NCBI GenBank assembly: GCA_947247005.1
Contig: OX365956.1
Location: 2,921,501 to 2,985,500, forward strand
Length of the DNA stretch: 64,000 nt
Direction of reading: 5' to 3'
Origin: Spisula solida
Taxonomy: Eukaryota; Mollusca; Bivalvia; Venerida; Mactridae
The translations under genes and the position numbers were made by a program. This document shows, one piece after another, positions 30,175 to 41,357 of this stretch. A model generated the notes under the pieces. That model had not been told where the DNA came from, made no database searches, and saw only the letters and a list, made by a program, of their open reading frames with translations. Numbering within the stretch: position 1 is the stretch's first letter; each line of letters starts with the position of its first letter.

Positions 30175-31590
30175 TTCAAAGGTTCCTCCTAACAATCCGT
30201 GATTGAAAAGTAACAATCTATAACCACTTAGTTTTCTAAGACCAGTGTCTGATTAATACCAAATGTATAAAACACCAAAAACCCTAATGATTGACGCACA
30301 AAAACGTACGTGCACAAAACGCGGAAACCAGGAAATAAAAGGAACGGCTAAGGTGTTTACAGCCAATCACAAATATGTTTTGTAGTTGAAATATAGTCAA
30401 GTTGAACCATACAAACTTAAAATAAAACTATTATTATAAATGTCTAGACATCGTATAGTCTGGGTTATCGGCCGATCGTCTACTTCGTCTAGCCTGCTGT
30501 ATATGTTGTACTGTTACTTCATTTTCTAGGTATCTGACCCCATTTCTCGGAAGAACATAACCCATTCGACCATGTATCGAAACCTAGATAGCTATCTACA
30601 GTGTAGCAATACCACGTGACGTTTGGCTACAGGTCCTAGTAAAACTTTGTCAACATTGGAAAACAAAAATAGCTATACGTATTTTTTTCTTTATCGATTT
30701 CTATTAAATAAACGCCAAGCTAAGGGGAAAATTATTTGCTTTCCATGAAATATAAGACCTTTTTCAGCAGCTTCACCGTTTTTAGCACCCTGTTAATTAA
30801 ACCGACATTTTCGACTGCGCTCAACTGGTGGGCTTTAAACAAGTTAAATGTACACGGGGAAATGTGATGCATCAATACAATTCTCGATAATATAATCAAG
30901 TTTAACATGCCAGGTACACATGTACTTGTAAATCTACACTACGTTATTCATGTTGTGTTTGTTAAAATACTGTAACGTAGTCCATATGAGTTGGTAAAGA
31001 ACGTAAAGCTCGTGTTCGTCTGGTGCTTTATTCGTGTAGTTGGTTACACAGTTCATAAACATAGTGCTCGCAGGTTCAACAGCATAAGTCAACTTTTCAT
31101 ACTCTAAACATAATGCCCAGGCTTATGGCCCAAGCTACTCGCTTGTTGACGGCCCACACCTAACTCGTACTCTTAACTGACCTAAAACTCTAGTAAATGG
31201 TCTATGTTATATTTGAACAGTAAATACATATATTAAGAGTACATTTCCTCAATACACTGACCAATGTATGCTCTAGGCTCTCTGGTTTTATAACTTAGTA
31301 CAAATCTATATTTATGTACGGTCGATAGGAAAGTACATTGAAATTAAATTTATGTAATTAGCTATCCCTCAACCATTACACTACAGTACATCGTTCAGTT
31401 TTCCGACCAGTATGGTGATATTTGACATAATGTAATAACTGACTTAACATCTTGTAAACAATAACTCCGCCTAGAAGACGTACGTGTATGTTTATTGACC
31501 TACCATGTATTAAATTTTAACATTCGTTGGCATGTTTTAATAGACTAAGTATACTGAACAAAAATAATAGATATCCATGAGTTACTGTAA
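30175..31590. other. Upstream flank of copy B and gene-free sequence
   Basis: 30180-30480 and 30825-30910 align to unit A. 30595-30800 is a dispersed repeat (GTAGCAATACCACGTGAC start) also at 32320-32530 and 53236-53460. Nothing coding was recognised from 30910 to 31590. Confidence 0.5.
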
Positions 31591-31591
31591 A

Positions 31592-32042
31592 ATCATTACT
31601 TTTCAAGGGAGTTGCATTTTCGTTGATTTCGTCGAGGGAGTTGCATTTTCGTTGAATTCGTTGTTGAATTCGACCACGAAATTAAATCCCCACGATTTTT
31701 CGAGGGAGTTGCCTTTTTGGTTGATTTCGTTGTTGAATTTGACCACGAAATTAAATCCCCACGATTTTTCGAGGAAGTTGCATTTTCGTTGATTTCGTTG
31801 TTGAATTCGACCACGTAATTAAATCCCCACGATTTTTCGAGGGAGTTGCATTTTCGTTGATTTCGTTGTTGAATTCGACCACGAAATTAAATCCCCACGA
31901 TTAATCGACATCCCCAATACAAAGCATATACGTAGGTTTACCCTTCCGTGTTTTGTGATCCACGAACTTACGACCACACGAATATGCATTTTCATTACAA
32001 TCCACGAAATTTAATACCCACGAAAATATGTGACGTTACAGT
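31592..32042. mobile_element. TIR element with 68 bp internal tandem repeats
   Basis: Bounded by TACTGTAAAATCAT (about 31583) and the inverted GTTACAGTA end (32042). GAGGGAGTTGCATTTTCGTT recurs at 31634, 31702, 31771 and 31839. Related sequences lie at 2860, 20780, 45346, 48735 and 49012. The plus- and minus-strand ORFs here are periodic artefacts. Confidence 0.7.
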
Positions 32043-32319
32043 ATGTAAGATTTGCATTAATGCAGCTTTTATCAAGGTTAAACATGTTTAGTATCTCTGC
32101 AATTTAACCATGAACTGATGTTTATAGCATGAAAACAGTTCATCAGTCCATGATGGGATTTTTTGAACAAAATTAGTTATTACCATTTAGCAATGTTGAG
32201 CTGTTGTCCCCGGACAATTGGTTATGGGCAGTCACACTTATTGTTTGTATTTCGTTACGGAGCAATGATAAATATAAATAAATACATGTATATACATAAA
32301 TAGTCATACAGCTTGGATA

Positions 32320-32530
32320 GTTTCCAGTGTAGCAACACCACGTGGCTTTTGACTACAGTTACAAGTAGAAATGTGTAAATATTGGAACACAAATATAGCC
32401 ATAAGTATTTTATTTCTTCATCGATTTGTTTAAAATATACGCCACGCTAAGGGGAAAAGCATTTGCTTTCAATGAAATATAAGATCTTTTTCAGGAATAT
32501 TACCGATTTTTCCATTACCCTGTGAAACCT
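32320..32530. repeat. Dispersed repeat (CACCACGTGGCTTTTGACTA family)
   Basis: Matches 30595-30800 and 53236-53460 over about 210 bp, ending near CATTACCCTGTGAAACCTAC. Class unknown. Confidence 0.65.
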
Positions 32531-32736
32531 ACACGTTCAAACTCTTCCATATAAGTTAATGACACTTTCGATTTTCTTCCACATGTGCAGAAGTTGATGG
32601 TTCATTTGGGAAGAGCAAGTTAATTCTGGTTGAGATACAGGACAGGAAAACTGAATAGGTAAATATAATTGAAAACTTGACGAAAAACGGCGTTACGCTA
32701 GGACAGACGACGCTACGGTAGGTTTAGAAATACATA

Positions 32737-32955
32737 CATATCGCTGGCTTAGAATAAGAAGGTCGTAAATACAAAATCAATATTTTGAGAAAACAAGAAA
32801 ATACTGTCTGAAAACTATTCTTTACTTATGGAAAAACAAGCTTTTTAAACTTCAGTTTGGTCAACAAGACCACTTCCGATTTTCATGTAAATAGGCTCAT
32901 AAGAAGCGCCTTGAGATGCAGATTTCAAATATAGTAATTACGACCTTCTAATACT
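32737..32955. mobile_element. MITE of the TATATCGCTGG family, inverted relative to 2427
   Basis: Begins CATATCGCTGGCTTAGAATA and contains the 2427-2681 body in reverse (GGAAAAACAAGCTTTTTAAA); the right end reads TACGACCTTCTAA. Confidence 0.65.
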
Positions 32956-33228
32956 GTCATTTTATGTACTTCATGTTAAAGGGAGAACATTCATGCTGAA
33001 AAGATACACGTTGTGTACAGTTTTTACTGATCTTGTTTGTTTTGCGTTCGACTGAGGCAGACGTAGTGCGTGGCCATGCGGTTTTATCCCTGCATAATTG
33101 GCCAATGACGCCCGGCATCAAGGAAAAAGAAAGAAGTTTATGTGATACAAGGAACCCGGGATATTGATTGTTCGTTTGCGTGGGTGGTTATGTGATGTGG
33201 TTTTGAAATGTCTGCGTGCAATAGCATT

Positions 33229-35547
33229 TATCTCGAACTTCCACAAAGCCTTTGACAGTTTAGATCATGATTATATATTTAAATGTTTTGAATATTTTAA
33301 CTTCGGTAATACAATCATTATTTGGATTAAACTTTTCAATAGAGACGCTCAAAGCTGCTTAACATAAAATGGCAACCTATCGAACTTTTTCAAAATCGAT
33401 AAATGTGTGAGACTGTCCCCATATCTATTTATCATAGGCATTGAACTATAATCGCAAAATATAGACAAGAACGAAACTATTAAAGAGCTCAATATTAAAA
33501 ATACCCAAATAGAACAAACGTTTTTTGCTGATGATGCCAGTTTCTTCTTGGATGGATCGGAAAAATCTTTCAAAAGCCTTATAACAACGTTTGAAAAATC
33601 CAATCAGGTGTCTGGTGTACCATTGGATGTATCTAAATGTACAATGCTAAGAATAGGATCATTACGTTATATAATATAATTTACTGTAAATAAAAAAGTC
33701 AAATGGACGAAGCTACAACGCTAGGAATTGTTTTCACAAATAATCCAAACAAAGTACTGGAATTGAATTTAGACCCAAAAATTGATGCATTCAAGTATAC
33801 TCTCTACAAATGGATGGAAGCTAGCTCTAATAGGAAGAATTACCGTTCTAAAATCGTTTGCGTTTCCAAAACTAGTGTATCCATTACCTGTTTTAAATAA
33901 CCTAAAGTGAACAAAGACTTAACAAGATTAAACATAAAATTATCATGTTTGACTTATTGTGGGATTCCAAACCAGACAAAATATCTCGAAATATGATTTA
34001 TCAGGCATACAAAATGGAGGATTAAAAATGCTAGATATTGATGCGTTCTTATAATCGATGAAAGCAAGCTGGGTTAAAAGAATTGACATCAAAACTGAAT
34101 CCAAATGGAATATAATCTGTAACAATGAGCTCTCCAAATACGGGTATAATATATTTAAATGTAACATTGGTAAAACAGACGCAAATAAACTTAACTTTAA
34201 CTACACATTTCTGAAAAATATTATGTCATCTTGGTGCTCAATTAAGTATATATACAATCTATGGATTACCCCCCCCCCCCCCCCAAAGAAATTATATGGC
34301 ATAACTCGAATATTAAACATACAAATGGTAACCTGTTTTAATATAAAAAATGGATGGCGAAAGACATATACATAGATCAAATATACGACTTCCAAATAAA
34401 GGATTTCCTTACCTTCGAGCAAATACAAAACAAATATGGCATTGAAAATGGCGATTTCCTCAATTACTTATCAATTACTTATCACTGATTAAATTTATAA
34501 ATAAAATATTTAGAAAACAATTAACAGACATGGAATACCTACCATCTTTGCAACCTGAATATCTGTTAGACAAAATAAAACTTAGTAAAACTGGAAATAA
34601 AATATTGTTTGAAAAACTAATTAAGACAAAAAAAATAAATACCAAAGCATTAAAAAATGGGAGGATGAATTTTCTGGAAAAAAAACAATCACATGGAAAA
34701 ATATATTAACAACACCAATAAATTGCACCATAGATACCAAACTAAGAGAGTATCAATATAAATTATTAATGTAATTAACACCAAAAAATGATTATCTTTA
34801 TAAATGCAAACTAACAAGTTCCAGAATGCATGACTTCTGTTTGATGTACACAGAAACATAAAGATATCTTTTTTGGGGAATGCCAAACAATCCAACATTT
34901 TTGGCTTAACGTGCAAGACAATTTGTATATTAAAAACATTTCCGTGAATTTAATGAATTACAGAACTATAACACTAGGACTTGAAAACGAAAAGGAAACA
35001 GCAGAATAAAAAGCATAACCAACTTTATTTTAATACTAGCAAAGTACTACATCGGCTTCTCTAGATACGATACATCAATTCCTGACATAGAACCACTCAA
35101 ACAATACCTTACACGACGTATATCCATCGAAAGAATCATTGCAACACACAAAGAAAAATTAGAAATATTCTAATCCAAATGGAATAGATTTAATGTCTAG
35201 CGTGATATCATAACACTAACACAAAACAAAAGTCAAAAATAAAGTTTTTTAAATTGATTTTTAAAAGACTCACATGTTTTTTCTACCTCTTCTTCTTCTA
35301 CCACCTTGTCGTTTTTCTTTTCTCTTTTGGTCAAAGATTAGATCACCCTCTTTAAAAAGCAATGCAGTACACATTCTAATAACCATATGACAATTCTATC
35401 AAACAAATATTACATATTTTGTGTTAATTGTTGTTTTTGTTGTTTTTGTTGTTGTGTGCATTGTACTGTTTTTGATGTTTTCTATATTTATCTGAAAACT
35501 GAATGGAAAGTAAATACACAAAATAGAAAAATATTGTTTACTTACCT
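33229..35547 (+). pseudogene. Degenerate non-LTR retrotransposon (LINE) ORF2, 3' half
   Basis: Broken plus-strand frames keep reverse-transcriptase signatures in order: FHKAFDSLDHDYIF (33240), LSPYLFIIGIE (33415), FFADDASFFLDGSE with the catalytic ADD (33521-33560), SGVPLDVSKC (33610), LGIVFTNN (33722), then C-terminal fragments (KASWVKRID near 34058; a Lys-Trp-rich end near 35180). Frameshifts and stops make it inactive. The block interrupts sequence that is continuous in unit A near 16270-16295. The final fragments resemble L1/Tx1-like tails, but the clade call is tentative. Includes a C-run at 34269-34285. Confidence 0.8.
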
Positions 35548-35702
35548 CTTCAGTAAGTGTTAAGCTTCGTTTAGCGGCTGTACAAAGTATATCCATACTC
35601 CACTTCAGTGTAGTTATGATAGTTATCATTCAGAATTAACTCCCTTAGTGCTTGGAAATGCACAAAATAAGTCAAAATATGTCATCCATGGCGGGGTGAG
35701 TA

Positions 35703-36886
35703 CATATGCTTGCTTGAGATTTATATTTTTGTGATATGGATGGGGTTTTTTTGTTATACTCTTGTGTAGGTAGCTAGGCGAAGCCGCCGTTTCTGTATGA
35801 CATTGGATTGTCTGTGCGCCTCAGTATGGTTACAATGGTTGAACTATTTTGCATGACCGGTTAACATTCTTCTTTCGCATTTGGTGGCTGACCGGTTTAC
35901 TTTCGCTAAAATGGCCACAGTTTCTACATCACAACTTGTCTCATGACTTCACCGAAGCTTCCCCTAGAACACGATTGACATGTTCCCGATGTCCTGATAG
36001 CTCATTAATTTCCATCGGGAGTGCATCGCCAAGCAAAAACATTTCAGTGGGACCTAGGCTCTAGTCGTTAATTATAAACACACTATTTTGTTGCACAAAT
36101 ACGCGAACGTCTGTGAAAACAGATAATTAAATTACCAACTTGCTCGCTTGTCAGTAGAACTTAATATGCTTTAGAACTGTATTCATTTTTATGCCTTAAT
36201 CAAGATATATAGTTATATTAACGTCCATTTGTGAAGTCTTAATGAACCATTTGTCATCAGGAAAATTAGTTTAGTTACTTGTTATTACCATCGATTAGTA
36301 AGAGGAATTCGTTTTTATGACGAAAAGGGTTTAAAAAGAGCAAGAAATTGTGTATATTTATAATACAAACGTAGTATGCTAGTACATGTATATATATTAA
36401 CACAAATGTCCTAATGCATGGCATCATACGATGCCCAACATCAGCACGGTTCTTGGGTTCGTTTGTAAAAGTACGACCCTTAGTTAGCTTATAAAAGTAT
36501 GTCATCGTTTAAATAGAACATTACATGACGCCATTTGTATACTAAGCTTCCATGTTGCCACCCTATTGACTCTAATATTTTACAATACAATGTACTAGAC
36601 TATGTTTTGACCTTACTGTGTAGTAACAGCTATCCTATTTAACAATATTCAAATACACACACTATAAAACACTGGTACCGATAGGTCATATTGTATACAA
36701 AATACAGAGGTATACATAAGTGGTAACTTTTTAGTGACGCCCAGTATATGTTTTACTGTTATTGACTTATGTTGAGGTAAATATGATGTTTTGTTGACCT
36801 GAAAAAAGTGATATTGACCGATGACGAGGTCAGAAGCCAATATCACTTTTTGAAGGTCAACTTAACATCATATTCATCGAAACATA
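35703..36886. repeat. Local duplicate U1
   Basis: Nearly identical to 36887-38640 over both ends: start GCTTGCTTGAGATTTATATT, then from ACTATTTTGCATGACCGG to the hairpin at 36768. U1 lacks about 560 bp that U2 has (37020-37590). The near-identity marks it as much younger than the 17 kb duplication. Confidence 0.85.
36768..36886. repeat. 119 bp foldback, copy in U1
   Basis: Arms of about 48 bp: AAAAAAGTGATATTG pairs with CAATATCACTTTTT in the centre, and AATATGATGTT with AACATCATATT further out. It sits exactly where U1 ends and U2 begins. Confidence 0.8.
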
Positions 36887-37391
36887 ACTTGCTTGAGATT
36901 TATATTTTTGTGATATGGATGTTTTTTTTTGTCATACTCTTGTGAAGGTAGCTAGGCGAAGCCGCCGTTTCTGTATGACATTGGATTGTCTGTGCGCCTC
37001 AGTATGGTTACAATTTTAACCGCTTTACGTCCAAATAATTCAACACAGAACTGATCCTGAATCTTTTGACATAATGCGAGTGAACATTTGTAATTCATTG
37101 CCTTAAACCTAGGTCCCAAAGAGGAATTCCACATCGGCGATGTTCTCCCGATATCTTCCAATACCACCCGATTCATCACAGTTTCTTCCGATATCACAAA
37201 CTGTCTCATGACTTCCCAGAATCTTCACCTAGACCACAAGGCTCCTGTTCTCGATGTCCTGATAGCTCATTAATTTTCATCGGGAGTACATCTCCGAAGC
37301 AAAAGTTGCTCAGTTGGACTTTAGATATAGGCTTAAGATATTCCAAATACCTTCGCGACAATTGTGATTGACAGCATTGATATACTTTCAG

Positions 37392-37542
37392 GATTCTATC
37401 ACCAGCTAATACAGCCCTATGGATTTTCGGGGCATTGTTCGTTCACAACGTGGCCGCCTATGTAGTAGATAACCTACTTAATACCCGACGACTATTCCGT
37501 CGGCAAGCACCTGACTACATGACCGACGAGCATCCACAAGAG
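37392..37542 (+). CDS. Candidate orphan exon encoding a membrane-segment-like peptide
   Basis: A TATACTTTCAG acceptor precedes and GAG|GTAAGA follows a 151 nt open frame (1 nt plus 50 codons). It encodes ILSPANTALWIFGALFVHNV, AAYVVDNLLNTRRLFRRQ and a polar end DYMTDEHPQE; the hydrophobic run ALWIFGALFVHNVAAYVV could span a membrane, with the Arg-rich side following. No other exon of the gene is visible in the window and I do not recognise the protein. It may be a real exon of a gene with long introns, or an exon caught up in the local duplication. Codon composition is less AT-rich than the surroundings. Confidence 0.45.
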
Positions 37543-38525
37543 GTAAGAAAAAACAGAAAGTAGCTCTACTGAGTATAGTATATATGCTGAAATTAATGAA
37601 CTATTTTGCATGACCGGTTAACATTCTTCTTTCGCATTTGGTGGCTGACCGGTTTACTTTCGCTAAAATGGCCACAGTTTCTACATCACAACTTGTCTCA
37701 TGACTTCACCGAAGCTTCCCCTAGAACACGATTGACATGTTCCCGATGTCCTGATAGCTCATTAATTTCCATCGGGAGTGCATCGCCGAGGCAAAAACAT
37801 TTCAGTGGGACCTAGGCTCTAGTCGTTAATTATAAACACACTATTTTGTTGCACAAATACGCGAACGTCTGTGAAAACAGATAATTAAATTACCAACTTG
37901 CTCGCTTGTCAGTAGAACTTAATATGCTTAAGAACTGTATTCATTTTTATGCCTTAATCAAGATATATAGTTATATTAACGTCCATTTGTGAAGTCTTAA
38001 TGAACCATTTGTCATCAGGAAAATTAGTTTAGTTACTTGTTATTACCATCGATTAGTAAGAGGAATTCGTTTTTATGACGAAAAGGGTTTAAAAAGAGCA
38101 AGAAATTGTGTATATTTATAATACAAACGTAGTATGCTAGTACATGTATATATATTAACACAAATGTCCTAATGCATGGCATCATACGATGCCCAACATC
38201 AGCACGGTACTTGGGTTCGTTTGTAAAAGTACGACCCTTAGTTAGCTTATAAAAGTACGTCATCGTTTAAATAGAACATTACATGACGCCATTTGTATAC
38301 TAAGCTTCCATGTTGCCACCCTATTGACTCTTATATTTTACAATACAATGTACTAGACTATGTTTTGACCTTACTGTGTAGTCACAGCTATCCTATTTAT
38401 CAATATTCAAATACACACACTATAAAACACTGGTACCGATAGGTCATATCGTATACAAAATACAGAGGTATACATAAGTGGTAACTTTTTAGTGACGCCC
38501 AGTATATGTTATACTGTTATTGACT

Positions 38526-38639
38526 TATGTTGAGGTAAATATGATGTTTTGTTGAAAAAAGTGATATTGACCGATGACGAAGTCAGAAGCCAATATCACT
38601 TTTTGAAGGTCAACTAAACATCATATTCATCGAAACATA
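38526..38639. repeat. 114 bp foldback, copy in U2
   Basis: Same hairpin as 36768-36886 with a short deletion in the left arm (TTGTTGAAAAAAGTG). Confidence 0.8.
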
Positions 38640-39108
38640 CGTCGACAACTGTTATATTGTATACAATGCCATACGTCAAGGTAATAAAACCTATTGACTC
38701 TTTTTGAATTATAATAACTTAAGTCTCAATTCAGGAACGTCATACATGTAAAGAAACAAAAGACCACTCTTCAAATGTTCTAGCTAATAACGCTCTTCTT
38801 ATCTATATGTATGAAAGAATATTCACGTATTTATTAACGGCATTTCTTATAACTGGCTAGGTTAGAGCCTATACATATGTATGAGCAGCTGTAGGCCAAA
38901 TCATATGGGAAATAGTATTACGTTGTTTGGAACGTCATGTCGCAGGAAATGACGTCACGTCATAAAAATGTTATATCTACCCCAGCCTCGGTTTCGGGAG
39001 GTGTATAGTACAATATAATTATATACCTCTCAAGCAGGCCGTTTAAGCCAATCAGAAACATTGTTACATAATAGGTATACAATATAAATTGTGTATGTGT
39101 GTAATTAT

Positions 39109-39451
39109 TTAGGCCTTTCGGTCAAGGATAACCCATGAAAGATCAAGCACTTATTTCCAATGGGGTCCTGTGTTTTGCTGAAGGGACAGTGAGTAGAAGA
39201 ACAATTGTGATACAAGGAATCCGGGTGCGTTATCCTAGCTCGTACCGAATAGACTCCCTGGTTCTTTAACGTGCCTGGTGTATAGCACCGATACACGCGA
39301 GACTACCTCTGTGTTTCTAACCAGTTCATCTCTAGTTTGGTGGGAAACACTGAAAAGCGTTACAGAAATGACCAAGTGTCCCGGCCGAGATTCGAACCAG
39401 GGACCTCTCGATCAGTAGTCAAGTGCGTTATCCACTCGACCACCGTGCCAC
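39109..39451 (-). mobile_element. SINE-B: tRNA-like head plus conserved core
   Basis: The minus strand from 39451 reads GGTGGCACGGTGGTCGAGTG (A-box region TGGTCGAGTGG) and GGTTCGAATCTCGG (B box), then a core with GTGTATCGGTGCTATACACC and CACGTTAAAGAACCAGGGAG. The core recurs at 59043-59165, and the AAAGAACC word also occurs in SINE-A. The head is tRNA-shaped but followed by SINE body, so it is not called a tRNA gene. Confidence 0.75.
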
Positions 39452-41357
39452 CCAGTTATGTGCCATTATTGTATAATACGTACATTAATATGGAATTAAT
39501 GACAGAGTAGAAACATGCATTAATCATATGTGATAAAATACTGCAAAAGGAAAAAAAGTTAGTATAATCTTCTTATATTTTATTACAAAATATAATACTA
39601 GATAAAACAACCATCACAGTATACAAGACTATCACAGCAATGCACATAACAAACAATGTCTTACATATTACGATGCAGGGAAGGTATTAACAAAACATCC
39701 TAAGGGAAATAATAGAACTTTCTAAAAATCTTAAAAGTTCCTTAAGTGTATCAGCTAAACAGGAAAATCAAGATTACCATTTTTTACATAGTGTAGCAGA
39801 ATTAAATATAGAAAACTACAATAATCACTTTTTTCTTCGTTTCTTTGGAAAATATGCACAAAAATCATAATTTCATCAAAACGTTTTCCCTAGAGTTGCT
39901 TTATGATTACCATCCTAGTACCACAAACGTTATTTGAACCATACAATTCTACAAACTTCATATCATCTCTGACAGAAAAGAAAATATGAAGAGAGTGTCC
40001 TTCTTTTACCCAAAGACGTCTTGAATTCACTCAAGAATTACGGCTACTGTGACAATATTCCTGCAACGAACGCCTTTGTGGAAAAGAAGCACGTTCTTTC
40101 CATATATGCTGTTGTTCATTTCTCTTCTTTTTCTTCTTCTTTTCGTTCACTGTCTACACTACCACCCCGTTATTGTTCTTTTTCTTCTTCTTTTCGTTCA
40201 CTGTCTACACTACCACCCCGTCATTGTTCTTTTTCTTCTTCTTTTCGTTCACTGTCTACACTACCACCACGGTATTGTTCTTTTTCTTCTTCTTTTCGTT
40301 CACTGTCTACACTACCACCCCGGTATTGTTCTTTTTCTTCTTCTTTTCGTTCACTGTCTACACTACCACCCCGGTATTTTTCTTTTTCTTTTCTTCCTGA
40401 CAAATGTCAGAGTTAGGAAGTGTGTCGAATGTTACGAGTACTCGGTCGTTTGATACACAGAAACAACCATACACATGCGTTTGTGGCACCCGTACACATT
40501 AGCATATAACATATGAGTTGTTACATATAAAACACATAAATTTGGCCTCTACGCGGAATTAAATTCATCTCAACACCATTCACAGCACTAATGATTCCCT
40601 AACCTAATCAGCATAACACGAATAGTGCCTAACACTTCACAACGTAGTGAAATAAAACATAATAACACATCTGTCAGCTAATTAAACAATTTCTATATGA
40701 CGTCACTCTATAGAGGTTTAAATAGAAAATTAGAAGCAATGAAATTAGTTTTAAAATATGATAGTTGCATTCCTTTTAGGACTGGTGCAGGCTTAACACT
40801 TTTACTAAAATCTAAAAATGTAACATATACACTGGATATTACAATTACTGCAAGAAATGAAAATGTTTAGAATGATTTTTCTGCTCTTGAGACCTTTTGT
40901 GATAAAGCTAAGATAAAGTCGTGAAAATCTTATAAAATAGTTTAACATTGTTTTATCATATAATTTAGACATGCTCTTCGTATTTAGTATTTATAAGTTT
41001 TGTAAATACGGACCAAGCTGACAGTATATGAACTAAGTTCATTTCCTGTATAGTCCAGTTAGGATATTGTAACAGTGACGTTGCAGTTTATGTGTACGCA
41101 AATATTCACAAACATTGTCTAAACAGGTAGAGCGAAGTTTAGTATGTTAGTAAAGCATTGAAAGTATAGTTGTTTGTACAGTATAAGCCTTTATAATTGG
41201 TTTTACACCGTTATAGTGGACTCGACCACTGCGTCACCAGATTTTTATCCTGACTGGACTATAAATACTAAGAGCTTGGTCCGTATACACACAACTTAGC
41301 TCGCTACATCCGTCTGAAATACATCCTTTATAATATACAGTGACGCAGGGCGACGTC
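39452..41357. other. Downstream region of the TRIM-like gene
   Basis: Mostly unique AT-rich sequence; the 3' UTR must lie here, but its end is not clear. A minus-strand AATAAA is present near 39580, more than 1.7 kb from the stop, so it is only a weak candidate. 40120-40400 holds a minisatellite. Confidence 0.5.
40120..40400. repeat. 51 bp minisatellite (about 5 units)
   Basis: CACTGTCTACACTACCACC recurs at 40148, 40199, 40250, 40301 and 40352. Since 51 is divisible by three, several frames stay open on both strands (plus-strand SFRSLSTLPPR; minus-strand GGSVDSERKEEEKE). No independent coding evidence. Confidence 0.9.

Larger units (their letters stand above)
19064..36295. repeat. Segmental duplication, unit B
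   Basis: Counterpart of 322-17222. Unit-specific material includes a GA microsatellite (21656), SINE-D (23820), tandem repeats and a Helitron-like end (26447-27880), a 31 bp minisatellite (29884) and a LINE remnant (33229-35547). Confidence 0.75.
36887..38640. repeat. Local duplicate U2
   Basis: Second copy of U1, with 560 bp of additional internal sequence that also aligns partly to unit A (16560-16650 and 16770-16980) and contains the candidate exon at 37392. The ORFs at 35849/37606 and 36275/38033 repeat only because the DNA is duplicated. Confidence 0.85.

Noticed and set aside
34058..34375. 105 aa ORF as an independent gene
   Set aside because: It is a fragment of the decayed LINE ORF2 C-terminal region.
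35849..38263. Pairs of conserved ORFs (71/69 aa plus, 76/76 aa minus)
   Set aside because: Conserved only because U1 and U2 are recent DNA duplicates. The frames are not kept in unit A and one ends by frameshift.
39376..39451. tRNA gene on the minus strand
   Set aside because: Good A and B boxes, but it continues into a SINE body shared with other loci, so it is a SINE head.
40021..40453. 131-134 aa plus-strand ORFs
   Set aside because: Arise from the 51 bp minisatellite; there is no sequence outside the array with coding character.
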